Shown one piece after another: positions 15,739 to 24,238 of a stretch of DNA of 42,848 nt (its first letter is position 1; every line of letters starts with the position of its first letter). This stretch comes from Methylophilaceae bacterium (GTDB lineage Bacteria; Pseudomonadota; Gammaproteobacteria; Burkholderiales; Methylophilaceae): contig SPJO01000123.1 of NCBI GenBank assembly GCA_006844635.1, forward strand, positions 1-42,848, written 5' to 3'. The notes under the pieces were generated by a model. That model worked only from the letters and a program-made list of their open reading frames with translations, did not search any database and was not told the DNA's origin. The position numbers and the translations under genes were made by a program.

Positions 15739-16212
15739 ATGAAAAATAACAATAATCAGGTGATGCCTGCGATTGAACTCGCGTTACAACCCTCACGACT
15801 GTTATTGGGTATATTGCTCCTGATTTCAATGCTTGCTTGCTTTTGCGTGATTATAGTCGCCATCCCGTTTGCTATAAAGCTTTGCTTGCTGACCATCATC
15901 GTTTTTTCAACTGTGTATTTTGTGCTACGCGATGCTTTGCAGGTACTGCCATGGTCTTGGCAGCAATTAGTGGTCAGTAGCAAGGGAGAGCTCCGTTTAA
16001 TCAATCAACGAGGCCAGCAATTTAAGCCGGTATTACACGCCAGTAGCTTTATTCATCCGTGGTTGGTCATTTTAAATACGAGTAACACAGATGATGCTAA
16101 GTGGTTTGGCTCTTTCTTAACCCCAGTATTAGTGTTGCCGCGCAATGTGGATCAGCATCGGCAGTTACGCGTTTGGTTAAGGTGGTGGAAACACCATGAA
16201 GGCGCTGCTTAA
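15739..16212 (+). CDS. YgfX-like inner membrane protein
   Basis: A 157-residue protein with two closely spaced membrane segments (about residues 20-43 and 45-64) followed by a soluble part containing W-S-W and a basic C-terminus (RVWLRWWKHH). This build and its position next to a divergent ygfZ match YgfX/CptA, linked to succinate dehydrogenase flavinylation and earlier described as a toxin. The frame is open upstream to 15655, but that part runs into ygfZ; ATG 15739 gives the family-like start just before the polar NNNNQ. The sequence is divergent, so the call leans on topology and neighbourhood. Confidence 0.65.
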   Translation: MKNNNNQVMPAIELALQPSRLLLGILLLISMLACFCVIIVAIPFAIKLCLLTIIVFSTVYFVLRDALQVLPWSWQQLVVSSKGELRLINQRGQQFKPVLHASSFIHPWLVILNTSNTDDAKWFGSFLTPVLVLPRNVDQHRQLRVWLRWWKHHEGAA

Positions 16213-16240
16213 AGTAATCACTTGTTCTACACGTGTTACT
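16213..16240. terminator. Weak convergent hairpin
   Basis: AGTAATCAC (16213-16221) pairs with GTGTTACT (16233-16240) with one bulge, between the convergent ygfX-like gene and yjdM. There is no clear T-tract, so it is a weak terminator candidate. Confidence 0.25.
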
Positions 16241-16252
16241 CTCGATAGTAAA

Positions 16253-16588
16253 TCAGGCTTTTTTAACAAATTCAGATTTTAATTTCATCGGCCCAAAGCC
16301 ATCGATTTTGCAGTCAATGTTGTGATCGCCATCAACCAACCGTATGTTTTTCACTTTAGTCCCGACTTTTAAGGCTGAGGATGAACCTTTCACCTTTAAA
16401 TCTTTAATCAGCGTGACGCTGTCGCCGTCGTTCAATGTATTACCGTTAGCATCTCTGAAGACATTTTCAGCTTCTTCTTCGTTATCAGCTTGGTTCCATT
16501 CATGCGCACATTCAGGGCATACAAAGAAACCTTGGCTTTCATAGGTATACTCGGATTGGCATTTAGGGCAGTTAGGTAAGTTGCTCAT
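16253..16588 (-). CDS. yjdM: PhnA/YjdM family zinc-ribbon protein
   Basis: A 111-residue protein. The N-terminal zinc ribbon has CPKC at 8-11 and CPEC at 24-27. The C-terminal PhnA domain has DGDSVTLIKDLKVKGSS and VDGDHNIDCKIDGFGPMKLKSEFVKK. The family was named for its place in the E. coli phosphonate region, but its function is not established and phosphonate breakdown genes are absent here. It lies 40 bases downstream of mxaL on the same strand and no terminator separates them. Confidence 0.92.
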   Translation of the reverse strand: MSNLPNCPKCQSEYTYESQGFFVCPECAHEWNQADNEEEAENVFRDANGNTLNDGDSVTLIKDLKVKGSSSALKVGTKVKNIRLVDGDHNIDCKIDGFGPMKLKSEFVKKA

Positions 16589-16628
16589 CAGTTTCGCTTA
16601 AATCATTTTGATAGCGCGTAAGTATAGC

Positions 16629-17657
16629 TTAATTAATGTAGTTGTCGTGCGCGACAGCAGCATCTTTATCCGTTTGCCTTTTGAAAGATTTTTTATATAA
16701 GCCAAGTGTTTCAGCCATCCGCCTAAATGGGTGTCTGCTCATATAGGCAGCTAGTAGCAGTAAGCCGGCGACTGAAGCGAGTAACCAATTGATTGGGAAG
16801 GGCGCGATATCGCGTTTTGCTGGTTTTTGTTGCTTCATGGAAGCGAGTACATCATGTACGCTTTTACCATGCACATAGAGCGCGCCAATTTCGCTACTAA
16901 TTTCTTTTAAGTATGCTTCATCTAACTTAGAGATATAACGATCATGCTCGCCCGATGCAATACTGTCATCACGTGTACCAATATTAGATTCAGAAATTTG
17001 TGCAATGCCAGGCTGTAGCGCAAAGCTTTCGTTAGACCAATAACCGATCACTTGATTGTCCTCGCTTAACTTAGGAATGGCAGCGCCTTCATGACTACCA
17101 ATACCGACGATTAGCCAGTCTTCGGCATCTTGTACGCCTTTAATATCTTTGGTGTTAAATACGTGCAGTTTTGGTGCTTCTTCACCATCGGTGAAAAAGA
17201 CGACTTGAGCCGTATCGGGGAAAGCACGAACTGTTCTGGAAATGCTGTATAGGTTTTCACGGATACGGCTGTTGCCAGACCAAGCTGTTCGCCACTCTAA
17301 ATGATCAATGGTGTCATTGATTGCATGGAAATTTTCGCACACCTCTATTGGGTGATATAAAGCAGCAGTGCTGACGCCAGCAAATAAGGCAACCCCTACC
17401 TTTGTCCCGCAGGGGAGTGATGAGACAGTTTCGTGCATGAGTTTTTGCGTGTGCTCAATACGTGAAATTGCTTTACCACCAACCTTAATGTCTGGTGTGT
17501 TCATGCTTTGCGATATATCTGCAATCAGTAAGTAAGTGAAAATATCATGTTTGACAGGCACGGTTGGCTTGAATAATGCGACAAATAGCAGCAGTAACGC
17601 ACTACCTAGTAGGGCAGAGTCTTTGTTCTTGCGCAAAAATTGAATGAAGTCTTTCAT
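16629..17657 (-). CDS. mxaL: MxaL-like von Willebrand factor A protein
   Basis: A 342-residue membrane-anchored VWA protein, last of a six-gene mxaRSACKL set needed in classical methylotrophs to put calcium into methanol dehydrogenase. There is a membrane segment at about 15-32, the metal site DISQSM at 47-52, FFTDGEE near residue 149, and a second membrane segment at about 284-303. The Bat aerotolerance operons have similar VWA genes, but the neighbours with MxaA- and MxaK-type proteins favour the Mxa set. It is 36 bases after mxaK. Confidence 0.82.
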   Translation of the reverse strand: MKDFIQFLRKNKDSALLGSALLLLFVALFKPTVPVKHDIFTYLLIADISQSMNTPDIKVGGKAISRIEHTQKLMHETVSSLPCGTKVGVALFAGVSTAALYHPIEVCENFHAINDTIDHLEWRTAWSGNSRIRENLYSISRTVRAFPDTAQVVFFTDGEEAPKLHVFNTKDIKGVQDAEDWLIVGIGSHEGAAIPKLSEDNQVIGYWSNESFALQPGIAQISESNIGTRDDSIASGEHDRYISKLDEAYLKEISSEIGALYVHGKSVHDVLASMKQQKPAKRDIAPFPINWLLASVAGLLLLAAYMSRHPFRRMAETLGLYKKSFKRQTDKDAAVAHDNYIN

Positions 17658-17693
17658 CTCATCACTTTAATTAAAATCGATAATTACCATGGG

Positions 17694-18248
17694 TTATGGT
17701 AGCCCTACAGGAATATTACCCATAACCATACCAGGAGAATCTGAATCGCTAAGTCCTGCTTGCGGCGTATCAGGCAGCAGAGATAATACGCGATCAAGGT
17801 TACGCCTTGTGCCCCAGTTGCTATTGTCTAACTTAACGGCATGTTTGTAGGCGGTTTTGGCTTCTGTTAGCAGGTATTCTGCCTCGTCTCTTGCACGCAC
17901 GTCACTCCCCGTGTTAAGCCTGAGTGCTTTATGAAAAAACATATTGCCAATGTTATGGAATACCGATGCACGGTTACTAGCAGTGCTCGTTTGCGTTAAG
18001 CCAGAAAAAAGTTTGGTGGCCTCTTTATAGTAAGTTTTTTGTGCCAGCCAATAAGCTTGCGCATATTTGTTTTCATAGCTGAGCTTGTCAGTCACTCGTG
18101 GTTGACCAGTTTTAACCGCTTCATTGAAGGCGTTGATTTGGTTAAGCCTATTAAACTGATGAGCTATGCCGATAGCGGAAAGCACCGCAATAACGCCTAA
18201 TATCCAAGCGAGCCTTTTAACGGTTAAGAATTTTAAGCCGAGCGCCAT
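17694..18248 (-). CDS. mxaK: MxaK-like protein
   Basis: A 184-residue protein with one N-terminal membrane segment (about 12-29) and a periplasmic helical part with tetratricopeptide-like spacing (YAQAYWLAQKTYYKEATKLF, then FHNIGNMFFHKAL). MxaK proteins are accessory factors of calcium-dependent methanol dehydrogenase maturation. The start overlaps the end of mxaC by 16 bases, indicating coupled translation. The family evolves fast, so this identification leans on gene order: VWA gene before, VWA gene after. Confidence 0.78.
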   Translation of the reverse strand: MALGLKFLTVKRLAWILGVIAVLSAIGIAHQFNRLNQINAFNEAVKTGQPRVTDKLSYENKYAQAYWLAQKTYYKEATKLFSGLTQTSTASNRASVFHNIGNMFFHKALRLNTGSDVRARDEAEYLLTEAKTAYKHAVKLDNSNWGTRRNLDRVLSLLPDTPQAGLSDSDSPGMVMGNIPVGLP

Positions 18249-19222
18249 GTCTTATTCTCCAAGTATTTGACACCTAACAATAAGGCAATCATCAATAAAG
18301 CAATGAAATAGCTTAGTTGGGTAAAGTTTTTACCGGGAATTTTTTCCAGATAAGTAATGGGTTTCTTTTCTTTTTTATTAATATCAAGAATGGCTGTCTC
18401 TAATGATTTAGGGTCATCAGCTTCATACGCTTGAAACGGCGTGTTGAGTGTTTTGAAAAAGTTGTGTAGCTCAACTTGCGCAGGTGGCAACTGGACTTCC
18501 TTCCAGTCTTCATATTTGGGGTCAAAAATACTGATGCCATTGGGCTGCCTTAATACAATCCAATACAAGGTGACGTTTAAGTCGCTTAGCCAAGCCTTAA
18601 TTTTTTGTTGTCTTACACCATCAATTTGGCCCGCACCATCTGAAATTAAAATAATCGCGCGCGAACCAGAGTCAGGTACATGTTCGAATTGTGCGATCGC
18701 ACCAGTTAGGCCTGCGCCAATATTAGTTTGAAAAAGTGCATTGCCCGAGGTTGCTTGGATAGCAGCCAGTATGGCTTCTCGACTTTCTGTGAGTGGTAAT
18801 ACATACATTGCTGAATTACTAAATGTGGTGATGCCAATCATGTCATTTTCACGCGCATTAACAAACTCGGTCATTAGGCGGCTAGCTGCAGCTGATTTTG
18901 TCTCACCGACGTTGCCTGAAGCTGTACCGCCAGCAAAAGGATCATCCATACTGGCACTTCTATCGAGTACCAGCGCGATTTGCGCACCGATACCGACTTT
19001 TTCTACTTTCTGCTCCAAGGTGTGTGGGTCAGATAAACCGATAATAATGCAGGCGAGGGCAATGCTTGCCAGTACTTTGAGCATCAAGCCAATTAAGTCT
19101 GATAATGCGTCGTGCGGCAGCATCTCTACCCATGAATAACTACGCGTATGCGAACGCTCTAGCAGAATTGGCAGTAACGCCAATGGTAGCAGCCATAAAA
19201 CGGATGGATGCGTAAATACCAT
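18233..19222 (-). CDS. mxaC: MxaC-like VWA protein
   Basis: A 329-residue VWA protein with membrane segments at about 6-22 and 45-63, and a third near 308-322. The metal-ion-dependent adhesion site is DRSAS at 87-91, with the companion threonine in GITTFSNSAM and the aspartate in ISDGAG. The start ATG shares one base with the mxaA stop (TAATG). Role: with MxaA, K and L it is thought to load calcium into periplasmic methanol dehydrogenase. Confidence 0.85.
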   Translation of the reverse strand: MVFTHPSVLWLLPLALLPILLERSHTRSYSWVEMLPHDALSDLIGLMLKVLASIALACIIIGLSDPHTLEQKVEKVGIGAQIALVLDRSASMDDPFAGGTASGNVGETKSAAASRLMTEFVNARENDMIGITTFSNSAMYVLPLTESREAILAAIQATSGNALFQTNIGAGLTGAIAQFEHVPDSGSRAIILISDGAGQIDGVRQQKIKAWLSDLNVTLYWIVLRQPNGISIFDPKYEDWKEVQLPPAQVELHNFFKTLNTPFQAYEADDPKSLETAILDINKKEKKPITYLEKIPGKNFTQLSYFIALLMIALLLGVKYLENKTWRSA

Positions 19223-20235
19223 TAAGCATTTCCTTGTAGCGGATCAGGCGTTAAGCCACGTTCACAATCACGCATTCTTCGGCAGAATTGTAATAGCCAT
19301 GCTTTGGGGCTTTCTGTATTGAGTGACTGCGATGCATCTTCAAAAAAGACTTCATGGGATAGGCCAAAGAACTGTTCAATTTCACTTTTGACGGGTAAGA
19401 ACGCTTCGTGTTGACTAATAAAAGCGTCAAGGTTGTTATTAAACAAGCTGCCGCCAGCCGTTTGATTGAGTGATTGGTGTACACGCGTAACCGCTTGTTT
19501 GATATCTTCTGGAGAATCCGACAGTTTTTTAACATCGCGATATGCTTTTGCAAAAGGGGCCCCCATTCTCGGTAACCAAGCGTAGGCACCGAAGATATAG
19601 AGCAGGCCGAGTAGCGCTAATGCTAGTATCACGGATAATACTTTGATGTTGAAAGTCACTGGCTGGCTATCAAGCGTTAATGGTGGAATGAATGGATACA
19701 TTTCTTCATCCAGTTTAATTTGTCCAATCAGTGAGAGCGGAGAAATTCTAAATGCAAAGTCTGGCAATCTATACTGTACGACTTCTTTCGTTTTCGTATG
19801 ACGTAGCTTGATGACTTCTGCACGAAGAGCGGCTGGCTTAGCGACGCGGTCGGTTTTGAATACCTGATAACTTAAATCTAAGGTATACGTTTCGCTATCG
19901 GCATTTTTATCCATAGACTGATTAATTTTAACCAGTTCAATACCTGATTTTTTGCCCCTATAACGATGCTCATAACCAACAATGGGTAATGACTCTGTAA
20001 TAAGTTCATAAGGCTGTTTAACAGTGAGCGTTATTTTTCTTTGTAAAATATCACCAACCACATAACCAGCATCTCGCGTGGGGTCGACAATATCAACATC
20101 CATATATTGCTCGCCGATTGTTGGAAGCTCGTTTTTCGCGATGCTGAGTTGTGAACAAGTGGCTAAAAAAAGTACAAGTAGCGCTTGTGTTAGAAAGCTA
20201 AAGATGCGGTCATGAAATTGCATAGTTTTACTCAT
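19222..20235 (-). CDS. mxaA: MxaA-like protein
   Basis: A 337-residue protein with an N-terminal signal peptide (about 10-33), a periplasmic beta-rich domain, and one membrane helix at about 198-220 followed by a cytoplasmic tail. The start of the mature part (YVVGDILQRKITLTV) has the appearance of MxaA, implicated in calcium insertion into methanol dehydrogenase. It begins 3 bases after mxaS and shares one base with mxaC. A second ATG four codons in (20223) is an alternative start. No strong ribosome site is visible for either. Confidence 0.8.
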   Translation of the reverse strand: MSKTMQFHDRIFSFLTQALLVLFLATCSQLSIAKNELPTIGEQYMDVDIVDPTRDAGYVVGDILQRKITLTVKQPYELITESLPIVGYEHRYRGKKSGIELVKINQSMDKNADSETYTLDLSYQVFKTDRVAKPAALRAEVIKLRHTKTKEVVQYRLPDFAFRISPLSLIGQIKLDEEMYPFIPPLTLDSQPVTFNIKVLSVILALALLGLLYIFGAYAWLPRMGAPFAKAYRDVKKLSDSPEDIKQAVTRVHQSLNQTAGGSLFNNNLDAFISQHEAFLPVKSEIEQFFGLSHEVFFEDASQSLNTESPKAWLLQFCRRMRDCERGLTPDPLQGNA

Positions 20236-20238
20236 TGT

Positions 20239-21102
20239 TTATGCGGGGACATACTGATGAAAGTAATCACTCAGTAGGTCCGCATCAAATTGGTTGCTAA
20301 CAAAAAATGGTTGCATATCGAAACGTAAAAATAAATCCTCGATCATTTTGCGACGTGTGGCAAAACTTTCTAAGATACGTTTTTTGTATTCTTTACGTAA
20401 GAATAGTGTGCGTTTGGCACCTGTTTCTGGGTCTGTCACATTGGCAATGCCGAAATCAGGCAAGTCGTCATATTCTGCGGTATCCCACAAGACAACGGGG
20501 ACAATATGATGGCGCAGCATGAGTACCAGAGATGCCTCTAAATCCTCAATCGGCATATGGAAGTCAGATACCAAAAAGATTAACGAACGCTCTTTTGGTA
20601 GCATGTTGACGGAGTCAATTAGCGCGCGGCTACCGACCTCTTTAGGCTGATGTGATTTAAGGTGTTCAGCCATTTCAATGGCTAAATACGGTCTTGCAGA
20701 AAGTGTTGAAATCCACTCGTCATGTATTTCATCGTCAAAGCCGATAAAACCGACAGGGTCACCATTATGTGTCACGGATTGTGCTACTGATTGCACCACA
20801 TCGCCAGCAATAGAGATTTTGCGCTGGTGGCTGCCATATTGCATCGAGCCAGACATATCACATAGCACTAATACGGGCGTCGCACTTTTTTGGTTGAAAA
20901 TACGCACATAAATTTGTTCCATCGGGTCACGGATGGTTTGGCGTAAATCAATGCGACGTGGGTCAGGGTAAGAAAGCAACGTTGCATGCCCACGGAACTC
21001 CATGCCCATCCCCCGTTGGTTACTACGGTGTGTGCCTGGGCGACGGGAGTTAGAGCGCCAATTTATATGGTAGCTAAACTCTTTAATCTGGTCAGTTTGC
21101 AT
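20239..21102 (-). CDS. mxaS: MxaS-like DUF58 protein
   Basis: A 287-residue cytoplasmic DUF58 protein with a VWA-like core. The metal site DMSGSM is at 82-87 and FLVSDFH follows near residue 176. DUF58 proteins regularly pair with MoxR-type ATPases, here encoded immediately upstream (33 bases). In the Mxa system MxaR and MxaS are thought to act as a chaperone pair in methanol dehydrogenase assembly. It is arginine-rich near the N-terminus with the typical G-x-G-x-E-F-x-G-H-x-x-Y-x-P-x-x-x-x-R-x-I-D layout of DUF58. Confidence 0.87.
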   Translation of the reverse strand: MQTDQIKEFSYHINWRSNSRRPGTHRSNQRGMGMEFRGHATLLSYPDPRRIDLRQTIRDPMEQIYVRIFNQKSATPVLVLCDMSGSMQYGSHQRKISIAGDVVQSVAQSVTHNGDPVGFIGFDDEIHDEWISTLSARPYLAIEMAEHLKSHQPKEVGSRALIDSVNMLPKERSLIFLVSDFHMPIEDLEASLVLMLRHHIVPVVLWDTAEYDDLPDFGIANVTDPETGAKRTLFLRKEYKKRILESFATRRKMIEDLFLRFDMQPFFVSNQFDADLLSDYFHQYVPA

Positions 21103-21135
21103 GCGTCGTTATCTTCTTTAGATTAGCTAGCTTGT

Positions 21136-22152
21136 TTATGGTGCAGCAATCACATTGACAATGCCATCTAACATTTCACGAGCAATCTCAGTCCGACGCA
21201 TTTCATAAACAGGGCTAAAGACAACACGATGGGCGATTGTTTCATGGAATACAGCATGAATATCATCCGGTAACACTGCGTCTCTATCATTGAGCCAAGC
21301 ATTGACGCGCGCTGCGCGTAACAACATACCCATACCACGTGGACTGGCCCCGGATAGTACGAGCCTGCTCATGTCAACGCCAGACACTTTGACGCCATAA
21401 TCTAATGGCACTTTGGTTGCTTGCCAAAGTTCTAATGCGTATTTACGTAAAGCTGGGCTAGCACTCACACTGTCTTGTAATGTGGCTGCGAATTTGTTGA
21501 GTTCTTTATATTTGAGAATGTTTTCTGGGACGCCGCTGACAAGTTCATCTACATTATGAAAGCGAGTGTCGAAAACCAACGACTCCATAATGGCCTCGTC
21601 TTTTGGTACGATAATTGGTATCTCCATCATAAAACGGTCACGTGCTGCAGATGGAATATCAAATGTTTCTTCTTTTTCCACCTGGTTACGATCGGCAAAT
21701 ACCAGCATATGCGGGAAGTGATGCTCTTTATTAAAGGCAGTTAATGTGCGCTCTGCCATCACCCGTAAAAGTAAAGAGTGGACTTGCGGTCGCGCACGGT
21801 TAATTTCATTAAAGAAGAAAATCGATAAATCTTCACCAGCTTCTAAAATAGGGCCTGGATTCACGTGCGGCTTGCCATCTTCGCCTAAGTAGGTGTGGTA
21901 AACCAAATCATTCGGCATTAAGTCAATCGTACCTTCAATCCGTTGGTAAGCGCCACCAACACCACGCGCAATTGCACGGAGCAATGTGGTTTTGCCCACA
22001 CCGACATCCCCCTCTAGTAGCACATGACCTCGCGCAAAAATAGAAGTGGTAATTAATCGAATGGGATTGCTTTGCCCGACAACCACTTTATTGACTTCTG
22101 ATTCTAACGTTAATGCATGTTGACGCCAGTCTGCTAATTGACGATCGCTCAT
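21136..22152 (-). CDS. mxaR: MoxR-family AAA ATPase MxaR
   Basis: A 338-residue MoxR-type AAA+ ATPase. Walker A GDVGVGKTT is at 48-56 and Walker B FFFNEINR near residue 112, with sensor and lid regions after (SGASPRGMGMLL). MoxR ATPases act as chaperones with VWA proteins. As first gene of mxaRSACKL it would work with MxaS to mature calcium-dependent methanol dehydrogenase. The gene is divergent from fabA across a 273-base gap with palindromic and direct repeats, so its own promoter lies there. Confidence 0.9.
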   Translation of the reverse strand: MSDRQLADWRQHALTLESEVNKVVVGQSNPIRLITTSIFARGHVLLEGDVGVGKTTLLRAIARGVGGAYQRIEGTIDLMPNDLVYHTYLGEDGKPHVNPGPILEAGEDLSIFFFNEINRARPQVHSLLLRVMAERTLTAFNKEHHFPHMLVFADRNQVEKEETFDIPSAARDRFMMEIPIIVPKDEAIMESLVFDTRFHNVDELVSGVPENILKYKELNKFAATLQDSVSASPALRKYALELWQATKVPLDYGVKVSGVDMSRLVLSGASPRGMGMLLRAARVNAWLNDRDAVLPDDIHAVFHETIAHRVVFSPVYEMRRTEIAREMLDGIVNVIAAP

Positions 22153-22186
22153 CGTGTTTTCCTATACATTGGGTTAAAAGTTGATT

Positions 22187-22203
22187 TGTAACATTATGTA
22201 ACA
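22187..22203. repeat. Tandem TGTAACA repeat upstream of mxaR
   Basis: TGTAACA at 22187-22193 and again at 22197-22203, a 10-base period that places both on one face of the helix. Such tandem half-sites fit OmpR-type response regulators. The site is 35-51 bases before the mxaR start. Confidence 0.45.
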
Positions 22204-22228
22204 ATACTAAACTAAAAAAAACAATGTG

Positions 22229-22244
22229 TATACAGATTTGTATA
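22229..22244. promoter_or_regulatory. Palindromic operator candidate, mxaR-fabA gap
   Basis: TATACA-N4-TGTATA is a perfect 16-base dyad, 77 bases before mxaR and about 30 bases upstream of the fabA -10. It could be bound by a dimeric regulator affecting either gene. No known consensus (FadR or FabR) matches it. Confidence 0.4.
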
Positions 22245-22250
22245 GTTAGT

Positions 22251-22280
22251 TTTAAATTCTAGTAAAAACTCCTTTATAAT
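22251..22280 (+). promoter_or_regulatory. Candidate fabA promoter
   Basis: TTTAAA (22251-22256), an 18-base spacer and a perfect TATAAT (22275-22280) predict a start near 22287 and a leader of about 139 bases, long for this window. The leader shows an imperfect dyad TGGTA-N10-TACCA but no recognised riboswitch. Confidence 0.45.
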
Positions 22281-22425
22281 CAATTGGAAGAAGCTAGTAT
22301 ATGGTAGTAATACGTGTACCAGCTTTAAGCAATAGCTGTTACAAACTTACATTTAGGGCTTTCAAGAATGTTGTTTTCCAGCGAAAATAGCATTAACAAA
22401 TTCTAAATACATATAGAAAAACATC

Positions 22426-22941
22426 ATGTCAAAACAAAACAGTTATACCAAAGAAGATCTATTAGCATGCGGACGAGGGGAAATGTTTGGTGAAGGTAAT
22501 GCACAATTACCATTACCGCCAATGTTAATGTTTGATCGTATTGTTTCAATCACAGAAGACGGTGGTAAATATGACCAAGGGCAAATTATCGCGGAACTCG
22601 ATATTAACCCTGACTTATGGTTTTTTGATTGTCATTTCACTGGTGACCCTGTGATGCCTGGCTGCCTAGGTTTAGATGCGATGTGGCAGTTGGTCGGTTT
22701 CTTTCTGGGTTGGAAAGGCGGTCCAGGCAAGGGGCGCGCCTTAGGTGCTGGTGAAGTGAAATTCTCAGGTCAAGTGTTGCCAGGTGCTAAAATGGCAACA
22801 TACACGATTGATTTGAAGCGTGTCATTATGCGCAAGTTAGTCATGGGCATTGCTGACGCGACCATGGAAATTGATGGTAGAGAAATTTATGTTGCCAATG
22901 ATTTACGTGTTGGTTTATTTACGCGTACAGATAATTTTTAA
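22426..22941 (+). CDS. fabA: 3-hydroxydecanoyl-ACP dehydratase/isomerase FabA
   Basis: Dehydrates 3-hydroxydecanoyl-ACP and isomerises the trans-2 to the cis-3 bond, the entry to unsaturated fatty acids. The active-site pair is H70 (FDCHFTGDPVMPG) and D84 (GLDAMW), the same numbering as E. coli. 171 residues is full length. fabB follows 22 bases later, giving the complete anaerobic-type unsaturated fatty acid branch. No Shine-Dalgarno is seen before the ATG. Confidence 0.98.
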   Translation: MSKQNSYTKEDLLACGRGEMFGEGNAQLPLPPMLMFDRIVSITEDGGKYDQGQIIAELDINPDLWFFDCHFTGDPVMPGCLGLDAMWQLVGFFLGWKGGPGKGRALGAGEVKFSGQVLPGAKMATYTIDLKRVIMRKLVMGIADATMEIDGREIYVANDLRVGLFTRTDNF

Positions 22942-22963
22942 TGATGGTTGAGGGGAGCACGTA

Positions 22964-24193
22964 ATGCGACGTGTTGTGATTACCGGGCTGGGCATTGTAT
23001 CGAGCTTGGGAAATAATAAAGAAGAGGTTAAGGACAGCTTATTTAACGGGCAGTCTGGCATTTCATTTAAACAAGAATATGCTGACCGTGGTATGCGCTC
23101 GCATGTCGCTGGTGATATCAAGAACTTAGATGTTGCAGAACTCATTGACCGTAAGTTAATGCGGTTTATGGCGAAAGGCCACGCTTACGCATGGTTAGCC
23201 ATGCAGCAAGCCATTGCAGATGCCAATATGCCAGAAGAGCTTGTTTCTAACGTGCGTACGGGTTTGATTGTTGGAGCTGGCGGAACATCAACAGAAAGCA
23301 TGCTACAAGGCACAGACACGCTGGCCGAAAAAGGTATTCGCCGTGTTGGGCCTTATATGGTGACAAAAACCATGAGTAGTGGTATTGCTGCCGTGTTAGC
23401 TACGGGCGCTAAAATTAAAGGCATTAATTATGGCATTAGCTCAGCTTGTTCAACCAGTGCACATTGTATTGGCGCTGGTGTAGAGCAAATTCAACTGGGC
23501 AAGCAAGATGTCATTATTGCTGGCGGCGGTGAAGAAGAACATTGGACCATGAGTTACTTATTTGATGCCATGGGCGCACTCAGCAGTAAATATAACGACA
23601 CACCTGATAAAGCTTCACGTACCTATGATGCGAACCGCGATGGTTTTGTTATCTCTGGCGGTGGTGGCATTGTTATCTTAGAAGAGTATGAGCATGCCAA
23701 AGCACGTGGCGCAAAAATCTATGCAGAGGTTGTTGGCTATGGCGCGACATCAGATGGTTATGACATGGTTGCACCAAGCGGAGAGGGTGCGGAACGCTGT
23801 ATGAAGCTAGCGCTAGAGGGTATTGATCATGTCGACTATATCAATACGCATGGGACTAGTACACCCGTGGGCGATACTAAAGAGTTAGAGGCGATTAATG
23901 CCTTGTTTAATGATGGTCAATACGGTGATATTCCAGCAATCGCATCGACAAAATCATTGAGTGGTCACGCCTTAGGTGCTGCTGGCGTTAATGAGGCTAT
24001 TTACACACTCATTATGATGGAAAATGACTTTATTGCGGCATCGGCTAATGTAGAAACCTTAGATGAGGCGGCTGGTGATTTGCCTATTGCAACCAAACGT
24101 ATTGATAATGTCAAAATCGAGACGGCATTATCCAATAGCTTTGGGTTCGGCGGCACTAATGCGACATTAACGCTATCAACCAAAAACTTATAA
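22964..24193 (+). CDS. fabB: 3-oxoacyl-ACP synthase I FabB
   Basis: Elongates cis-3-decenoyl-ACP and longer chains, needed for unsaturated fatty acids. The catalytic cysteine is C162 in SSACSTSAHC, with the histidines in NTHGTSTPVGD and SLSGHALGAAG. 409 residues is typical. GAGGGGAG makes a strong ribosome site. It is in an operon with fabA. Confidence 0.97.
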   Translation: MRRVVITGLGIVSSLGNNKEEVKDSLFNGQSGISFKQEYADRGMRSHVAGDIKNLDVAELIDRKLMRFMAKGHAYAWLAMQQAIADANMPEELVSNVRTGLIVGAGGTSTESMLQGTDTLAEKGIRRVGPYMVTKTMSSGIAAVLATGAKIKGINYGISSACSTSAHCIGAGVEQIQLGKQDVIIAGGGEEEHWTMSYLFDAMGALSSKYNDTPDKASRTYDANRDGFVISGGGGIVILEEYEHAKARGAKIYAEVVGYGATSDGYDMVAPSGEGAERCMKLALEGIDHVDYINTHGTSTPVGDTKELEAINALFNDGQYGDIPAIASTKSLSGHALGAAGVNEAIYTLIMMENDFIAASANVETLDEAAGDLPIATKRIDNVKIETALSNSFGFGGTNATLTLSTKNL

Positions 24194-24238
24194 GCACGTT
24201 AATAGCGCTGAATTAGTAATTTTAATAAAGAGAGTGCT

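Noticed and set aside
16629..22152. Bat aerotolerance operon (MoxR, DUF58, VWA, VWA, TPR)
   Set aside because: The gene types overlap, but MxaA- and MxaK-like proteins and the R-S-A-C-K-L order fit the methanol dehydrogenase accessory set better, and BatD/BatE are not recognised.
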